From Vanessa cardui (Eukaryota; Arthropoda; Insecta; Lepidoptera; Nymphalidae): a DNA stretch of 64,000 nt. A program made the translations under genes and the position numbers. Of this stretch, positions 49,098 through 61,800 are shown in pieces (position 1 is the stretch's first letter; every line of letters begins with the position of its first letter). The notes under the pieces were generated by a model. It was given only the letters and a program-made list of their open reading frames with translations. It did not search any database and had not been told where the DNA came from. The stretch lies in assembly GCF_905220365.1 (NCBI RefSeq), contig NC_061133.1:9290171-9354170 (forward strand), in the 5' to 3' direction.

Positions 49098-49121
49098 TCC
49101 GTAGGATTCTTATCCTACGGA
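49098..49121. repeat. Perfect 10-bp hairpin
   Basis: TCCGTAGGAT (49098-49107), 4-nt loop tctt, ATCCTACGGA (49112-49121). Perfect pairing, followed by an AT-rich run. Confidence 0.85.
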
Positions 49122-49498
49122 TTTAAATTTAACACGTTGGTTCATGACAATGCATTTTAATGTTAAGCGTGACGTGATCCTACACTCAGGACTGACTCCA
49201 GACAAACTATGGAGGATTGTTTATTTGAATTAATTAAAATAAATTAATATATTTTAATGCAGTAAATTCAATATAAATAGTTATTGACAACTCTGTCCAT
49301 AACGGTATTATGAGAGATATCGTTTTAAAACCTTTTTGGAACTTTTTTATCATATTAATCATAATGAATAATATTGTTAAAAAAAAAAACATTTAAGGAT
49401 AGATTGAATAAAACCTAATTGCAATAAAATATATATTTTTTATTTTAAGAAATGATAATAATTTTGTCGCTACACTAACATACATACACACACAGAAG

Positions 49499-49520
49499 AC
49501 ACACACACACACACACACAC
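49499..49520 (+). repeat. (AC)11 microsatellite
   Basis: Eleven uninterrupted AC units, preceded by an imperfect AC stretch (acatacacacacagaag). Confidence 0.95.
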
Positions 49521-50422
49521 ATTAATAAAAGAAGAATAAATGTGATGAAAGAATCACAATATGCAAAATTAATTATCTTACAACGACAACCGATAAAGAG
49601 TTCAGTCGTAAATAAATTTATCGAAAACATATAAAAATAAAAATGTTAATAGCTGTTTCGCAGCTTTAGGTAAGTTATATTATAAATTCAAAAAAAAAAA
49701 AAAACATAATTACGTTGTTTTAAATCTCTACGTTGTTTTAAAATCGGTAAACGGATCTAAAATGTTAAACACTGTGGATACCAACGATCATCTCATTCGT
49801 TGCAGAGAAAACGGTCATAGTTGCGCAAGCGCACGCCATGACCCAGTACACACAGCCCTCGCCGTCTCGGTCCACCGCGGCACGTGGTGTCTTAACTTTT
49901 TGAGAAAGACAAGAAAAATCACTAAAACCGTGATGACCTTCCCAATCCATGCCTAGATATTTTTTAAATATTTATCATTTCTATTTAGATTTCCACACCT
50001 TTTGTTGACAAAGCATAAAAAAAACATTATTGCACCAATGCATTTGTAATGTTCAATTACTTAATATTAAATGTAACTTTATTCTGTCTTATCTGCATAT
50101 ATAAGATATTATACTATATTAAGTTAGGAGCAACTTCAATAAAATTTAATTATTAAATGAAAATTAATTACAAGTAAATGCATTATCGCACCTGCTCCGA
50201 TAAAATTCCATAAGTATTTTTGTACTATTATTTTTAGCGATAAATACGTAGACGTTATTGGAGATAAAGAGCAAGGGCAATGAATTATAATTCCCGTTTT
50301 ATCAGCATACTATCCGTTTTGCACCTACAGCTCAACAAACATAGGAATTAAAAAAAATTAAAACATATTTTTTTGTATCGAATTTTAAATTGACACTAAC
50401 ATTCGTTTTATAAAAAAATGTG

Positions 50423-50434
50423 AGGTCAAGGTCA
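50423..50434 (+). promoter_or_regulatory. Perfect direct repeat of nuclear-receptor half-sites, DR0
   Basis: AGGTCAAGGTCA: two half-sites with no spacer, also containing the FTZ-F1-type site TCAAGGTCA (50426-50434). It is followed 8 nt on by aaATGGCGG, which resembles a YY1/Pho core. A perfect copy is expected well under once in a window of this size and composition. Confidence 0.4.
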
Positions 50435-51530
50435 AGACAAAAATGGCGGTTGATGTTTAATTTTAGAATTCGATTTTTAAATCGTTTTTGTTTTACACAA
50501 TTATGATTTCATAGACAACGGTCACTTGTTGCCAACCCTAGCTGTAGTATGCAGATAGGAAAATATACTAACATTGTATGTGTGAGTTGATATAAAACAA
50601 CGCTTCCATACGTGAATTCGTCTATGTATTTACAGATATTGCGTCCGTTGCCCTCTCAGCAACTCGGTGACATTGACAGAGTACAAATAAGCTGATAACT
50701 ACGCGTAAATAAATATGACATCGCGCAATATCGAAGACACATTTTGCTGTTTATAAAAAAAAATCCGTAGCTAATTCAAGATCGAAAGATCTAGAAAGAT
50801 TCGCTAGCCCGTGACGTTAAATATCCAATAAAACATTTTGTTTAAATAATATATTTAACTGAATAGCCTGTTAATATGAATATCTTGTACAGGAACTTGA
50901 AATTAAAAAAATAATTAATAGTAATCGTCACTGTACATAAAGTATGAGGAATTTGTCATGAATATTTTGACAAGATGCGACGGCTGAATATTTATCTCGT
51001 GTGTGGCAAGTGGGTGGGAAATAAATCTCAACGATAATCCCATACTGTCGACTAATGTACATCTTAACACGTACCACATACCACGATAGATTAGGCCATC
51101 TGATTATCGTTACAAAGTCATACTTAACAAATGACTTCGAGATAAAGTAACCAATAACAATCGCGATATGCAGAAAACACATTACGACAAATGACTATTA
51201 ATCACCAATAAGAACAGTCTCATTAGTATCAAAGAAGATTGGCAATAAATTCAATGCAATAAAATAACCAGATAAATTAAAATGCCTTTTCATTAATAAA
51301 GAGAAGTTCAATGGTCTTTATCGAAATCATTGAAGAACAAGACGTTTAAAAATAACACAAATTTCAAACGTGGAACTCATTTTAAACAGGTATCACTTCG
51401 TACGTAGAACATTGAAAGGTTATTTGTCTAAATTATATTACCTACCAAAATACGGAGTGACGTAATCGCAAAGTTTAGTGAACGTAGCACTGTAGCTCAT
51501 TGCTCGCTCGAAGTTGAACAAATTCTCAAT

Positions 51531-51555
51531 TCAAGGTCTGCCACGATCAAGGTCG
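51531..51555 (+). promoter_or_regulatory. Paired FTZ-F1/ERR-type half-sites
   Basis: TCAAGGTCT (51531-51539) and TCAAGGTCG (51547-51555), same strand, 16 bp apart, 1.1 kb from the DR0 at 50423. The second fits YCAAGGYCR exactly and the first misses only the last base. Confidence 0.3.
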
Positions 51556-52750
51556 CAAGTAGGAAATCATTGTCGGCTGGTTCACACACAACTTACAGCA
51601 ATTTATCGATAAGTCTTCAATTTTATACTTCTGTTGAACATTTGACTCGACGTTAGATCTAATAACATGTTATTAGCTGCTGCAAGAATTATTGACGTTA
51701 TTTAATATTATGATTAGGGTTTATAGACAATGATTTCATAATTAAAATATAGGCATACTAAGTTGAGTGGATTTTTATCTGAAGCGAGTATCAAAAATAC
51801 GAGTTTAATGGTTTGTTTCATTATTGATTTAATTTTATTCTAAGCAATTATATTTTAAGTTAACTTAATCTGTTATATCATAATTCGTGACATTTGACAA
51901 ATCTCATAGTTATTGTGCAGCATACATTCTTAATGATGTCAGATCACTATGTTTTATTTCATCTGCTTTTAAAATTACATGGCTTGTGTTAATCTGTTCG
52001 GTCTTGTCTGTGGCCTCTTTAGTTAGCGGTGAGTAAGTATCTGTATTGCCTTTGTTTTTCATGACGTTATGATCTAAAACTTCGTGTGAGAGAGATAGCT
52101 GATTGTTCTCAATATAAAGTTAATCTAGTAGAGGAATGTTAGTTATGTTTGCCATGTACCCAAAATAAATATTATTAATTAAAGTGCACCTTAAATGCAT
52201 TACGTCATTTTGCGCATCGTAAAGTATTTGGAAGCAGTAATTTATAAGGCAAGCCGAAAAACATTTCGGAATGCTGTTTGCTTGTGGGTACATTGACTAA
52301 TTTTTATCAGTTTTGTTTCGATATATCCAAACACAACAGGTTATATTTGAATATTAAATTATGTTACGTCGTTTTTTTTATACATTTTAAAATATTTTAT
52401 AAAAAAAAAAAATCATAAAAATTATTTGTCAAGGTTGAGTGATAATTTTCATAACTTACAATCACATCATACACAATTAATTGCGTTTTCACATAGCCAC
52501 TTATGTGATTCTAGTCATGGGAATTGAACTCGTTTTTTTTTACATTTGGGAATATAATTAGTTCAGAGCTGCGACCGCGGATCCGTGATAAAAAATATTT
52601 CCGCACCGCTACCCACTGTAGTCAGGTACTTTAATGATATCTAAACAATTGCTGTCGTAATTTAATTAATTTAAATGAAACAACAAATCAAAGAACATAT
52701 TTTAGTTACAAATATTTGTGGTACCATCGTCATTCGTTGTCCATAATACA

Positions 52751-52803
52751 AGTGCTTTAGCTATTTACATTGGGATCAAAGTAATGAAAGTGATGTTGTC
52801 CAA
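52751..52803 (+). mobile_element. 5'-truncated copy of the second SINE family
   Basis: agtgctttagctatttacat, tgggatcaaagtaatg and gtgatgttgtcc match 46978-47030 nearly base for base. Only the 3' part is present. Truncation from the 5' end is what LINE-driven reverse transcription leaves. Confidence 0.85.
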
Positions 52804-55800
52804 CATATATTTATTGTTTATAAATATACTATTTGGAAATAATACAAATAATTTAAATTTCAAATTGTAAAAAGAATAATTATCAGCTAAAGTTTCAATG
52901 TTTTCTTACTTTATTAGAAATTTTTGTTACACAATGAAAACACTCTTTATTTCAAAGGCGTATTTTCGTTTGCCATTTTACGTTTCATTTAAGTCAGATC
53001 CTTATTTTAATTACTCTTCAGCGAGCGATTTGATAGCCGATAAAGCGACTCTAATGGCATGAGCCATAATTATTTTTTCTTTTTTGTAACTGGTCCAAGA
53101 ACATATTCGTATGCAAATGTAAAACGAAGAACTGATCAAAATTCATTAATAAGCTAACCAGTTATTCGCTAATATATATATATAGATTTTATATCACTCT
53201 GTCAAATCTCACGGAAAGAATAAGTATCATGGTCTAATTCTAGTGATCTTTGATAGTTTGGTTTATTTCCTTCAAGAAGGCTCAATCAAAGCTTTTGATA
53301 ATATCTTGGACCATTTCAGAACTTTTTGAGAAACCAAGAAATAAATTGAGGTCGGTCATTAATTTTTATTTCATTTCACAATATTAATTTATTTTTTCTG
53401 CATATTATGACGTGCCTATTCCTGTGTTCTTGGAACAAATCAGTTCATGGTTTAAAGTATATAAATTACAAATGATTTTAAATAAATCAGTTGAAATGAT
53501 TAAGCAGTTTAATTATACGTATCTCATATCTAGGAGTATATATCTTCATAAGACGCAATGAGTCATAGGAAATATGACATTATGCAATTTTGAAATTAGT
53601 TAGTGATCAATATAATCGTTTCCTATAAAACATAACAATGCTATTAGTCACAGTTCTATAAAAATAAAGTAGGTTTCTACACCTATGATATGGGCGTTTT
53701 GTTATTTGTTTTTCGATTGTTTGCACATCTCGATATACTATTGTGCAAAGGTCAGGTATTGCAGTACAGCTTATCGCAAACATTTGCGCAAGTCATACGG
53801 GTATTAATCATATACGAGTGTTTTTGTATGAGCTGAAGGATCTCCAAAAAGGGATTACTTAATGCTTCAGGTCATTACATCATCACTTAGTTTAATTATT
53901 AAAAAAAAAATCTTCTGTTAACATTTATTTCAATTCATAATTTTTATTTGTTATATTTACTATAATTCCGGTAGAAAAATAATTCCAGTTCACTTAACAA
54001 TGTTATATTCGTTCCTCACCCGTTTTATATTTGTTGTTGTACTGTGTAAGAGTTATTTTATAAGATATTGTTAGCTGCTTAAAACATAACTCTAAAGATA
54101 ATTTGTCCGATATTATCGTTGTTTTTCTTTACACTTGTTTGTGCTTATAACATTATCTCGTTGTTTAGAGCTCCCATTTACATAGTTACTGTTGCATAGC
54201 GAACAGAAATGTTACCACAAATAGAAAGTACTAAAAACATTTACGAGACAAACTCTTATATTTTTAAATCAACTTTATATGAACCCAAAAGGAGTGTATA
54301 ATGTTTTAAATTAGGCAATATCACAGGTCTAAATATGTAACAGATGTTTTGTAGGTCTTTTTGCCCTTCCATGGCAATGTCAAACGAAGATCGAATCCTT
54401 AAGGGGTTACGTCATATGTAATTTTGTCGGAGAACGTGGCGAGTTGTAATATCCTCCTAATTCTAAGAAGGCAGTTTCCTCCTTAAGTAAAAGTCGGGCT
54501 GAGTCATGTGCTGCCTCATTTCTTTTTAATGACCTGTACGATATTAAGTTTATTTTAAAACATTTTATAACTTTCTTGACGCTGTAACAAACAGCTTTTT
54601 CTGTATTTAATATATTATTCACACGGTTTATTTGATTTCATCGTTAAATACGTAGTGTAAATTTGGAAATATTTCTACAAAGTTAAGCTCTAAAAGTTAA
54701 GCAAAAAGAATAATAAAGAGAATGTGTCAAATCGTTGACATTCAAAACCCTCTTTCAAATTCCATCACCAAATCCGACATTATTAATTTTACGTCTGTCG
54801 CTTAATCAGATTAAGTTTTGGACTTTGTGGGTTTGGTTCGTATAAAAACAACCCACATCAATAACATATTTAATAAATAATTACTTTATGAATACTATTC
54901 ACTTCCTGTTACCATTTTATTTTATCATATAACGTTTTGAAAGCATTTTGTGTTCCTATAACCGGTTCAGGTGATCGTATAGAATTAACTGAATGGTAAA
55001 AAAATAATCTAATTATACAAGCTTTAATTAATCTCATATGTTGTGTGTTGGTCAAATCTTGCAAATTATAATTCTCACCCTACCAATGGAGGATTCGTAG
55101 TTCATTGTTGCAGGAAGTGAAATAAATACAAGCTTGGTTTTAAAAAGTTTTGTACTAAGACGCATATTGTTCCCCTAATTTTTGATCGGAAGCCGTATTA
55201 TATAACTTGATACGAACGAAACAAGATCCCGTTTTCATGGTCAAAGTGTGATGAGACCTTGAGTTGCTAGTGGCTTAGTAGAAGCGTGGTGTGTATTAGT
55301 ATCCTCTACGCAGGCACCTGATCAAACATGTGGGGAGATAAGCAGGACACTTGATGTGAGACTTGACAGATAACGACGCCTTCCTGCCTCGAGTCGAGTA
55401 CTTGAAAACTTTAACGATGTATGAGAGCCATTTTCAGCTGAATATTTACATCCCGAAAGTATTATACGTTTAATTAAAACGTCTGAAAAGTTTTCATAGA
55501 AATTTACAACTTTGAAGGGAACGCGAGTGAAGAAGCAACTCACGACTGCGGTTTTCTAAGGATGTCTCGAAAGAGTCCAACAAAAATCAAAACATTGAAA
55601 ACATCTTCCGTTTCGTATGCAAATGGTGATACGTGACCACGATACCCACGAACATGACAATCAAGAGAACATTTGCCATTCGAAATGTATGAACGTAAGT
55701 CACAACTTCAAAACAACATTTATAGTATACGAGTATGTTCCGATGGATGTTTAACTTGGACAATAAGTCAATTTATATTGAATTGCGTTTCAATGATCAT

Positions 55801-58800
55801 GGAACGCCTACGTTTTCTACGTAGTAGCTTTTTATAGTTGCTATTGTAAGTTACTGTGAGACTACTTAGTATGCGAAGAGACCCTGGATGGAACTCTGCT
55901 GAGATACAATGTGGGCGGTAAAATAGGTATATATCATAAACATCGATTAAGTTGAATTAATTGCATAAATTGAAATACTAAATATTATTATTTTATTAAA
56001 TATATAGAAAAGAGCGTTGATGATTCGATCCATTCGTGTTGAAATATTACCGTAAAAATTGAATGGATAAGATCAATTACCGATTTCATAGTCAATCGAA
56101 GAATGTGCAACGAAAAGTAACGCTATGACGAAACAAGTTTACGTTTTATTTTTCTATATTCCGATTTAATATTCGCCCCTTAATTTGAAACGGACGGGAG
56201 GAATTGGTGTCCTATTATATGAATCGAGCGAAGAGGCCATGGTTTCAATAGCCCTGAGCGGTGCAGGCCGGCACGTGTAACTTTTTGTGCAAAACTCCTT
56301 GACATTCTTTAGTACTATTTCGGAAAGGATTCTGGGTTGAATATCTTATTATGCAACGTATTATATATTAAATCGTTATGTTTTTAAGATTACTTTGATT
56401 CAGTATGATTAATAGCGTGACATTTAGGTTATGACTAATTCCGTACAGTCTAATATAGATTAGCTCGCTCTATACTTCAATGTTACATTTTTTACGTGAA
56501 CACCTGAGAGATGCTCTCGATAAATTCGAGTTATGTTAGTATGGAGCGCTCTAGTAGAAATGTCTCTTTGCCGGTGGCGGCGGCGAGGGGGCGCGACGGC
56601 AACTTTCTACGCGACCTCGAATTGCTGCATTCACTTTCCTCACGACTCGACACCGGTTACGCAAGAACTTCGACCGACATACTCGTATCACTATGTATAA
56701 TGAAAGCGCGCCACCGTACGTCTGATGACATATCCCACGCTATTGCTAGGACAATACAAAACTAGTTAAGTGCTCATATATACATAAAAACTTGACAAAT
56801 ATTGACTTCGGCGCTTTCATCTATTAGAATTCGACGTACAAAGCACTTTGAATGCCTTAAATACTATACAACTCTTTGAAATGTTATAAAATTGTTTGCA
56901 AATTTTACGAAGGACAGATAAAAACGCCAGGTGCCGTGCCTCTTGCTTTCAAGGTCAGCGTTTCCTAGAGGTGCATTTAGGTTTCTTTTTATTCGTTGCA
57001 TGTCCCTTCGTTGGAGCCGGATCGCGTGCGGCCAAACCAGTTTGATGCTGTCCTCCACTCCGCGCGTAAGGCAGGATAACCATTACACTTCTAAGTCTTG
57101 CGCTCATATTTCATAAAAAATAATATAAGATACATATTTGTTTACATGTTAATAAATTAAAAATTATTTCTTGAAATTTAACTTTTTAAATTTATCATAT
57201 TTTAAAATTGTAAGCAATCTAGCAAAAAACTATATTCATGAAGCAAATCTTAATTCAGAGAAACTTATTTCTCTATATAGCCAGAAACATTAGAGAATAG
57301 GCATTTTTATACGTAAATGAATGTACGTTTTTATTTACGTTTTTGAGAAATTTATACACAGAATTAAAAAAAAGAATAGCGACGTTAGTGGAGTTGAAAC
57401 CTAAACGAGTACAACTGGTAAAGCAACACGAGCAAAACAGTAAGGGCGGACAGCGAATTCGGCTTTTTCTTAGAAGCCTCCAACAACTGCAAAGCGCGCC
57501 AGCAGGAAGTGGGGAAGGACTTAGTTTATGTAACCTAATCACCTGCCGGCTCGAGGCCAGCTTCGACGGCATGTAAAAAATCAAGGCCACGACAGGCCAA
57601 ATGCGAGCTCAGGCCATACACAATGTTATATCTAACCCTCCCGAACGGTCATATAGCAGGATGTTGCATAATCTTTGTTGTTTTGTTATCCTCCGTGCAG
57701 ACCGCGTCGGATTTTAGATTAGTTTTTTGTACGAGCCGAGGCGTTTCTTATCTGGACTGCCAAGGAATATCAAACCTTAACTTAAACGTTATAGATTTCA
57801 TTTTCTAAACATCTAGATGGAAAGGTATTTACGTATCGAGAAGTTTGTTACCGAATATAAACTGTTTCTTATTCTGATTACAAATTTAGTTTTAAGTATA
57901 AACGTACATTTGCTAAAGAGTTTATAAAGTTCGCTCGTCCAATTTTAAAATTTTTACCTTTTCCAACGTTACAAGAATGAAACTTTTAGACTAAATGGTC
58001 TGGATAGAAATTGAGACACCGCAAGATGGTGCTTCAACGTCTTTTAATATAGCGGGTCCACAGTATTTCTTCTATATATGTTCTCATGTTGGTTGATCTT
58101 AGTCGTCAAGTAAATTGAAGTTTAGATTGGTTTTGGCTACTAACAATTTTCTTAGAAGTTTATCTTTCTTAATGTCGCAAACTTTAAATTTAGCGTTTCG
58201 AATGTATTATTAATCGTAGCTATTATCAGTTACATGTGAAGTTGAATAATGGAGTAACAGTCTCGTTTTGTTCAAAAAAATATTCACCGGGGGATTTCCA
58301 TCGGACGGAATTTCGTGGGTGAGCCGAAAAGGGCATCATCCCCTGCTTTGTGCCCGTTACCATGGCAACGTTAGCTATCTCTGCATCAATGAATGCATTG
58401 TTCTCACTTTAAACAAGGTTTTACAATCGTTTATGCGAGTTGTGTGATTCGTCGCCTTGTTGATTTTATTTGGTTTTATACTTTTGCTTTTATTTGATGT
58501 GTCCGTTCTTTAATTACTGGTACTGGAGTTATTAGTTCCCATAATACAATTGGCAGCTTTCTGCAGAGGAGTATATTGTAAATCGTTACAGTTAGTACCG
58601 AGATGACAGTGGACGTAATACGTAATCTTAGACGGATATCACGAAGATATTCCGAGGAGGTTATTATGTGTTTTTATACATAAAGGAAAGCAGAATTAAA
58701 ATTCTAGTAACCCTAATTAAAATTACAAGGAACTTTTTAATGTGATTATTCGATTCATCAACTAAATTTTTCAAACGAATCAAAGCTTGTATAAAAATTT

Positions 58801-61800
58801 TGAGTTCAAAACTTTTGAACTGATTTTTAACATAACATTTTTTTTTTACTTTAAAAAATGAATGTGAATTAAACAGCTGTGAATGATGTTGATAAGTGTA
58901 AGGGTAAGATTTTATGTATTTCTCGTTACTTTTTTGTGATATTCCAAAACTAGTGTAGCGTGTTTTTGGATGAATAATAAATGAACCAAAAATTTGCTAT
59001 CTTTGGAAAGATTTATCATTCATATTATTAAAAAAATTGTGTGAGAATGTTTGTAATTTAAATCTACAATTTTTTTGACATTTTATAACATTGAAATTTT
59101 ATTTAAATATTATAAAAATAATTATAAGTTATTTGGAATTATAATAACAAATTAATTGGAACAAAAGATGTTGGCTGTACTTACTATTTGTTTTCCAATA
59201 ATTATTAGACATTAATGTGTCTGTATACTTAATAACTAAATTGTCTCATTCGAAGAGGATGCAAGTTAATTATATTTAGAGAATAAAATATATAATGAGA
59301 CAAGTCCGCCGCTGGAAGCTATTTAAAATGGCGAAACGATAACTATTACAATAGTTTAAGAGACTTTTAGTCGCGTGCTTCGAGCAATAAATCTTACGAT
59401 CCAACCTTTAGCGTACAAGTTTTATAGCCAGCAATGAGACGATGGGAATGAGTTTCATGCCGGAATCTACAAGTATAATGCGCCCGCGCCGCCCGACCAT
59501 AATATTTTTCAAAAGATCGCCATGAATTATTTATTTCTCACGTACACACCATTACAATTATTTCTTTTCTACTTGAAGGTAACAACTTGTGAATAGTAAG
59601 TACCTGCCTGTTGAACCCGCTCTTGTATAAGGCGAGCTTGGACTAAAACTCGTTTTTTAAATACCAAGAATGAAGTTTGTCTGCGAATGCTGGCTATAAA
59701 TAGTGTATAATGCGTATCATTATACACTGGAACCTTTAATGGACCTTTTTTTCGCTGCATGCAACAACTATACAAGTATTAAGTTATAAAATTGAATAAA
59801 CCGTTTCAATTCTAAATACTACAACAAATTATATACTCATTTCAAATAACTATAGCATATGTAGTGTTGAATTTTGATGCTTTTAAATTTGTAGTATTAT
59901 AAATGAATTGTTTTAACGTTCGCAAGCATTGTTCATATTATTAAAAATAAGTTACGTCACGGCATTGCGTCGTGAAAGAGGTAAACACTCGGGGTGAACG
60001 GCCCGCTTCAACTTGACACATTTTTGGTCGGCCCAATTGTAGGGATCAGCGACCTGCTTGCGCAACGGGAACACTGTTCAAGTAGGGCTCTGGGGCAAGG
60101 ATATTCCTGACAAAGTTGGCGACCACAGGTTAAAAATGCACATCAAATATATTCACACGAAACTAAACATAATACAGCAAACGTACCGATGTATTAATAT
60201 CCGTTATTTAATCATAAAAATGTCTTAAAAGGATATCTTAATCATTATAGCATTTTACGTAAATGAGTTTTATGAGAGAGCAAAATTTAAATTTTCGTTT
60301 TAATATGATCATTAAACTCTGCTTTATTCATATGATTTTATTAGTTTTATCCTAATTGAGCAAAGGACTCGCCGAACTAGTTTTATTAATTTTAAAACGA
60401 AACTTGAGAAAACGGTTTTTTTATTAATATATTTATTTTATGGAGAGTATACTTCAATGATAATCATCATTAGTAACGTTTCTCAATATTGGTAGAATGA
60501 AGTATTAATTATTATTTACTGAATAAATATCAGAAGTTATTAAGATCATGTTGTTTAAGATATTGTTAAGTTACAATACATTCCAATTTTAATTTATTAG
60601 TTTTTGTCAAGGATACCTCAAACACTGCATGGCCTCATTTTGAATCAAATACTTCAAATACTCTCCCTTTTGTAAATCGCTTGCGTCACGAAGGGATGCA
60701 ATAAAAACCAATAAAAAATGCAGGTAGAGGGACTCGAGCATCGACCCCGGGGTTTTTGAGTGACGTCATCATAACATTGCGTACGCGCATAGAACGAATG
60801 TAACGCTACGAGATACAATATTGTTAACCGTAATCGAAATATAATGGAACTTTGGCCTATTTAGGTCATTCAACGGGACTCCTTACTCACCGCTCTCATC
60901 AAGCATAAATACAATGAGATGCTGACTTAAGAACAAAATAAAGGCGCTATTATAATTTCATATACATTTTACAAGAAATATAATCCGTCAGGGTCTCGAA
61001 CAGTTGTTGTTTTTTTTTTTAACTTCTTGTGTGTTTCTTTACATTTTGCACTGACATCCAAGTGTCAATGACCTCTCGACAGCTGTTTGACTATTGTGTA
61101 TCTGTGACAAGTGCAAGATGGGCTGCCACAGGAACCATTCCGGTACACACGATCCGGAACAAAAGAGGCGTTGATAATGACGTCATTACATTTTTCTTAT
61201 ACAATTGCCGTAATGACCGACGACTTGGATCTAACGTGTACAATAAATAACATTTGCTGTATGTTTTTAATACGACATGTAGACTTTCTAACTTATATAT
61301 GAATTTAAAATAAAATATACAATGGGTAATCAGTTATTTTTGGACAATTTGTTTATCTCTTGAATCATTTTAACTAATTAATTCGTTACCTAAACGTCCT
61401 TATTCCAAACATACGAGTTTTTTTTAATTTGATTTTATACGGAACAAAGTTGAACATAAAATTAATCTAATAAAATTAAAAAAAGAAATTGTTAATAGAA
61501 GTTGTGTGAATAGAAAATTCAAAAAATGTAGTACATTTAGAAAAATAAAAACTCCTTTTAATTATTTTTAACAAAGACGTATCAACGTACAAGACGTTTG
61601 AATGGATTCCCTACTTGTATAAGGCACTGCAAAGAATTTTAAGCAGCCTTGAGTCACGTCTCTAATGTTTCTATTCCGAAGTTGGGGCGTAGGTCATGAG
61701 GAAGCATAAATTTAGAAGAGTCGATAGCGACTCGGCTCTACAAACCCGAAACAGCTGTAGACGGAACGCCACGCCACTAACACATGCCCGCACCCCTAGA

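Larger units (their letters stand above)
47051..52750. other. Upstream non-coding DNA with regulatory-type motifs
   Basis: Holds the repeat fragment at 48418, a hairpin at 49098, an (AC)n microsatellite at 49499, a GC patch at about 49800-49890, the DR0 at 50423 and the paired FTZ-F1-type sites at 51531. No exon. Confidence 0.5.

Noticed and set aside
56511..56765. 84-codon plus-strand frame as a gene
   Set aside because: No recognisable domain and no supporting splice or promoter context; looks like an open frame created by a GC-richer patch.
57273..57590. 105-codon minus-strand frame and the overlapping plus-strand frame
   Set aside because: Both strands are open, a sign of composition, and neither resembles a known family.
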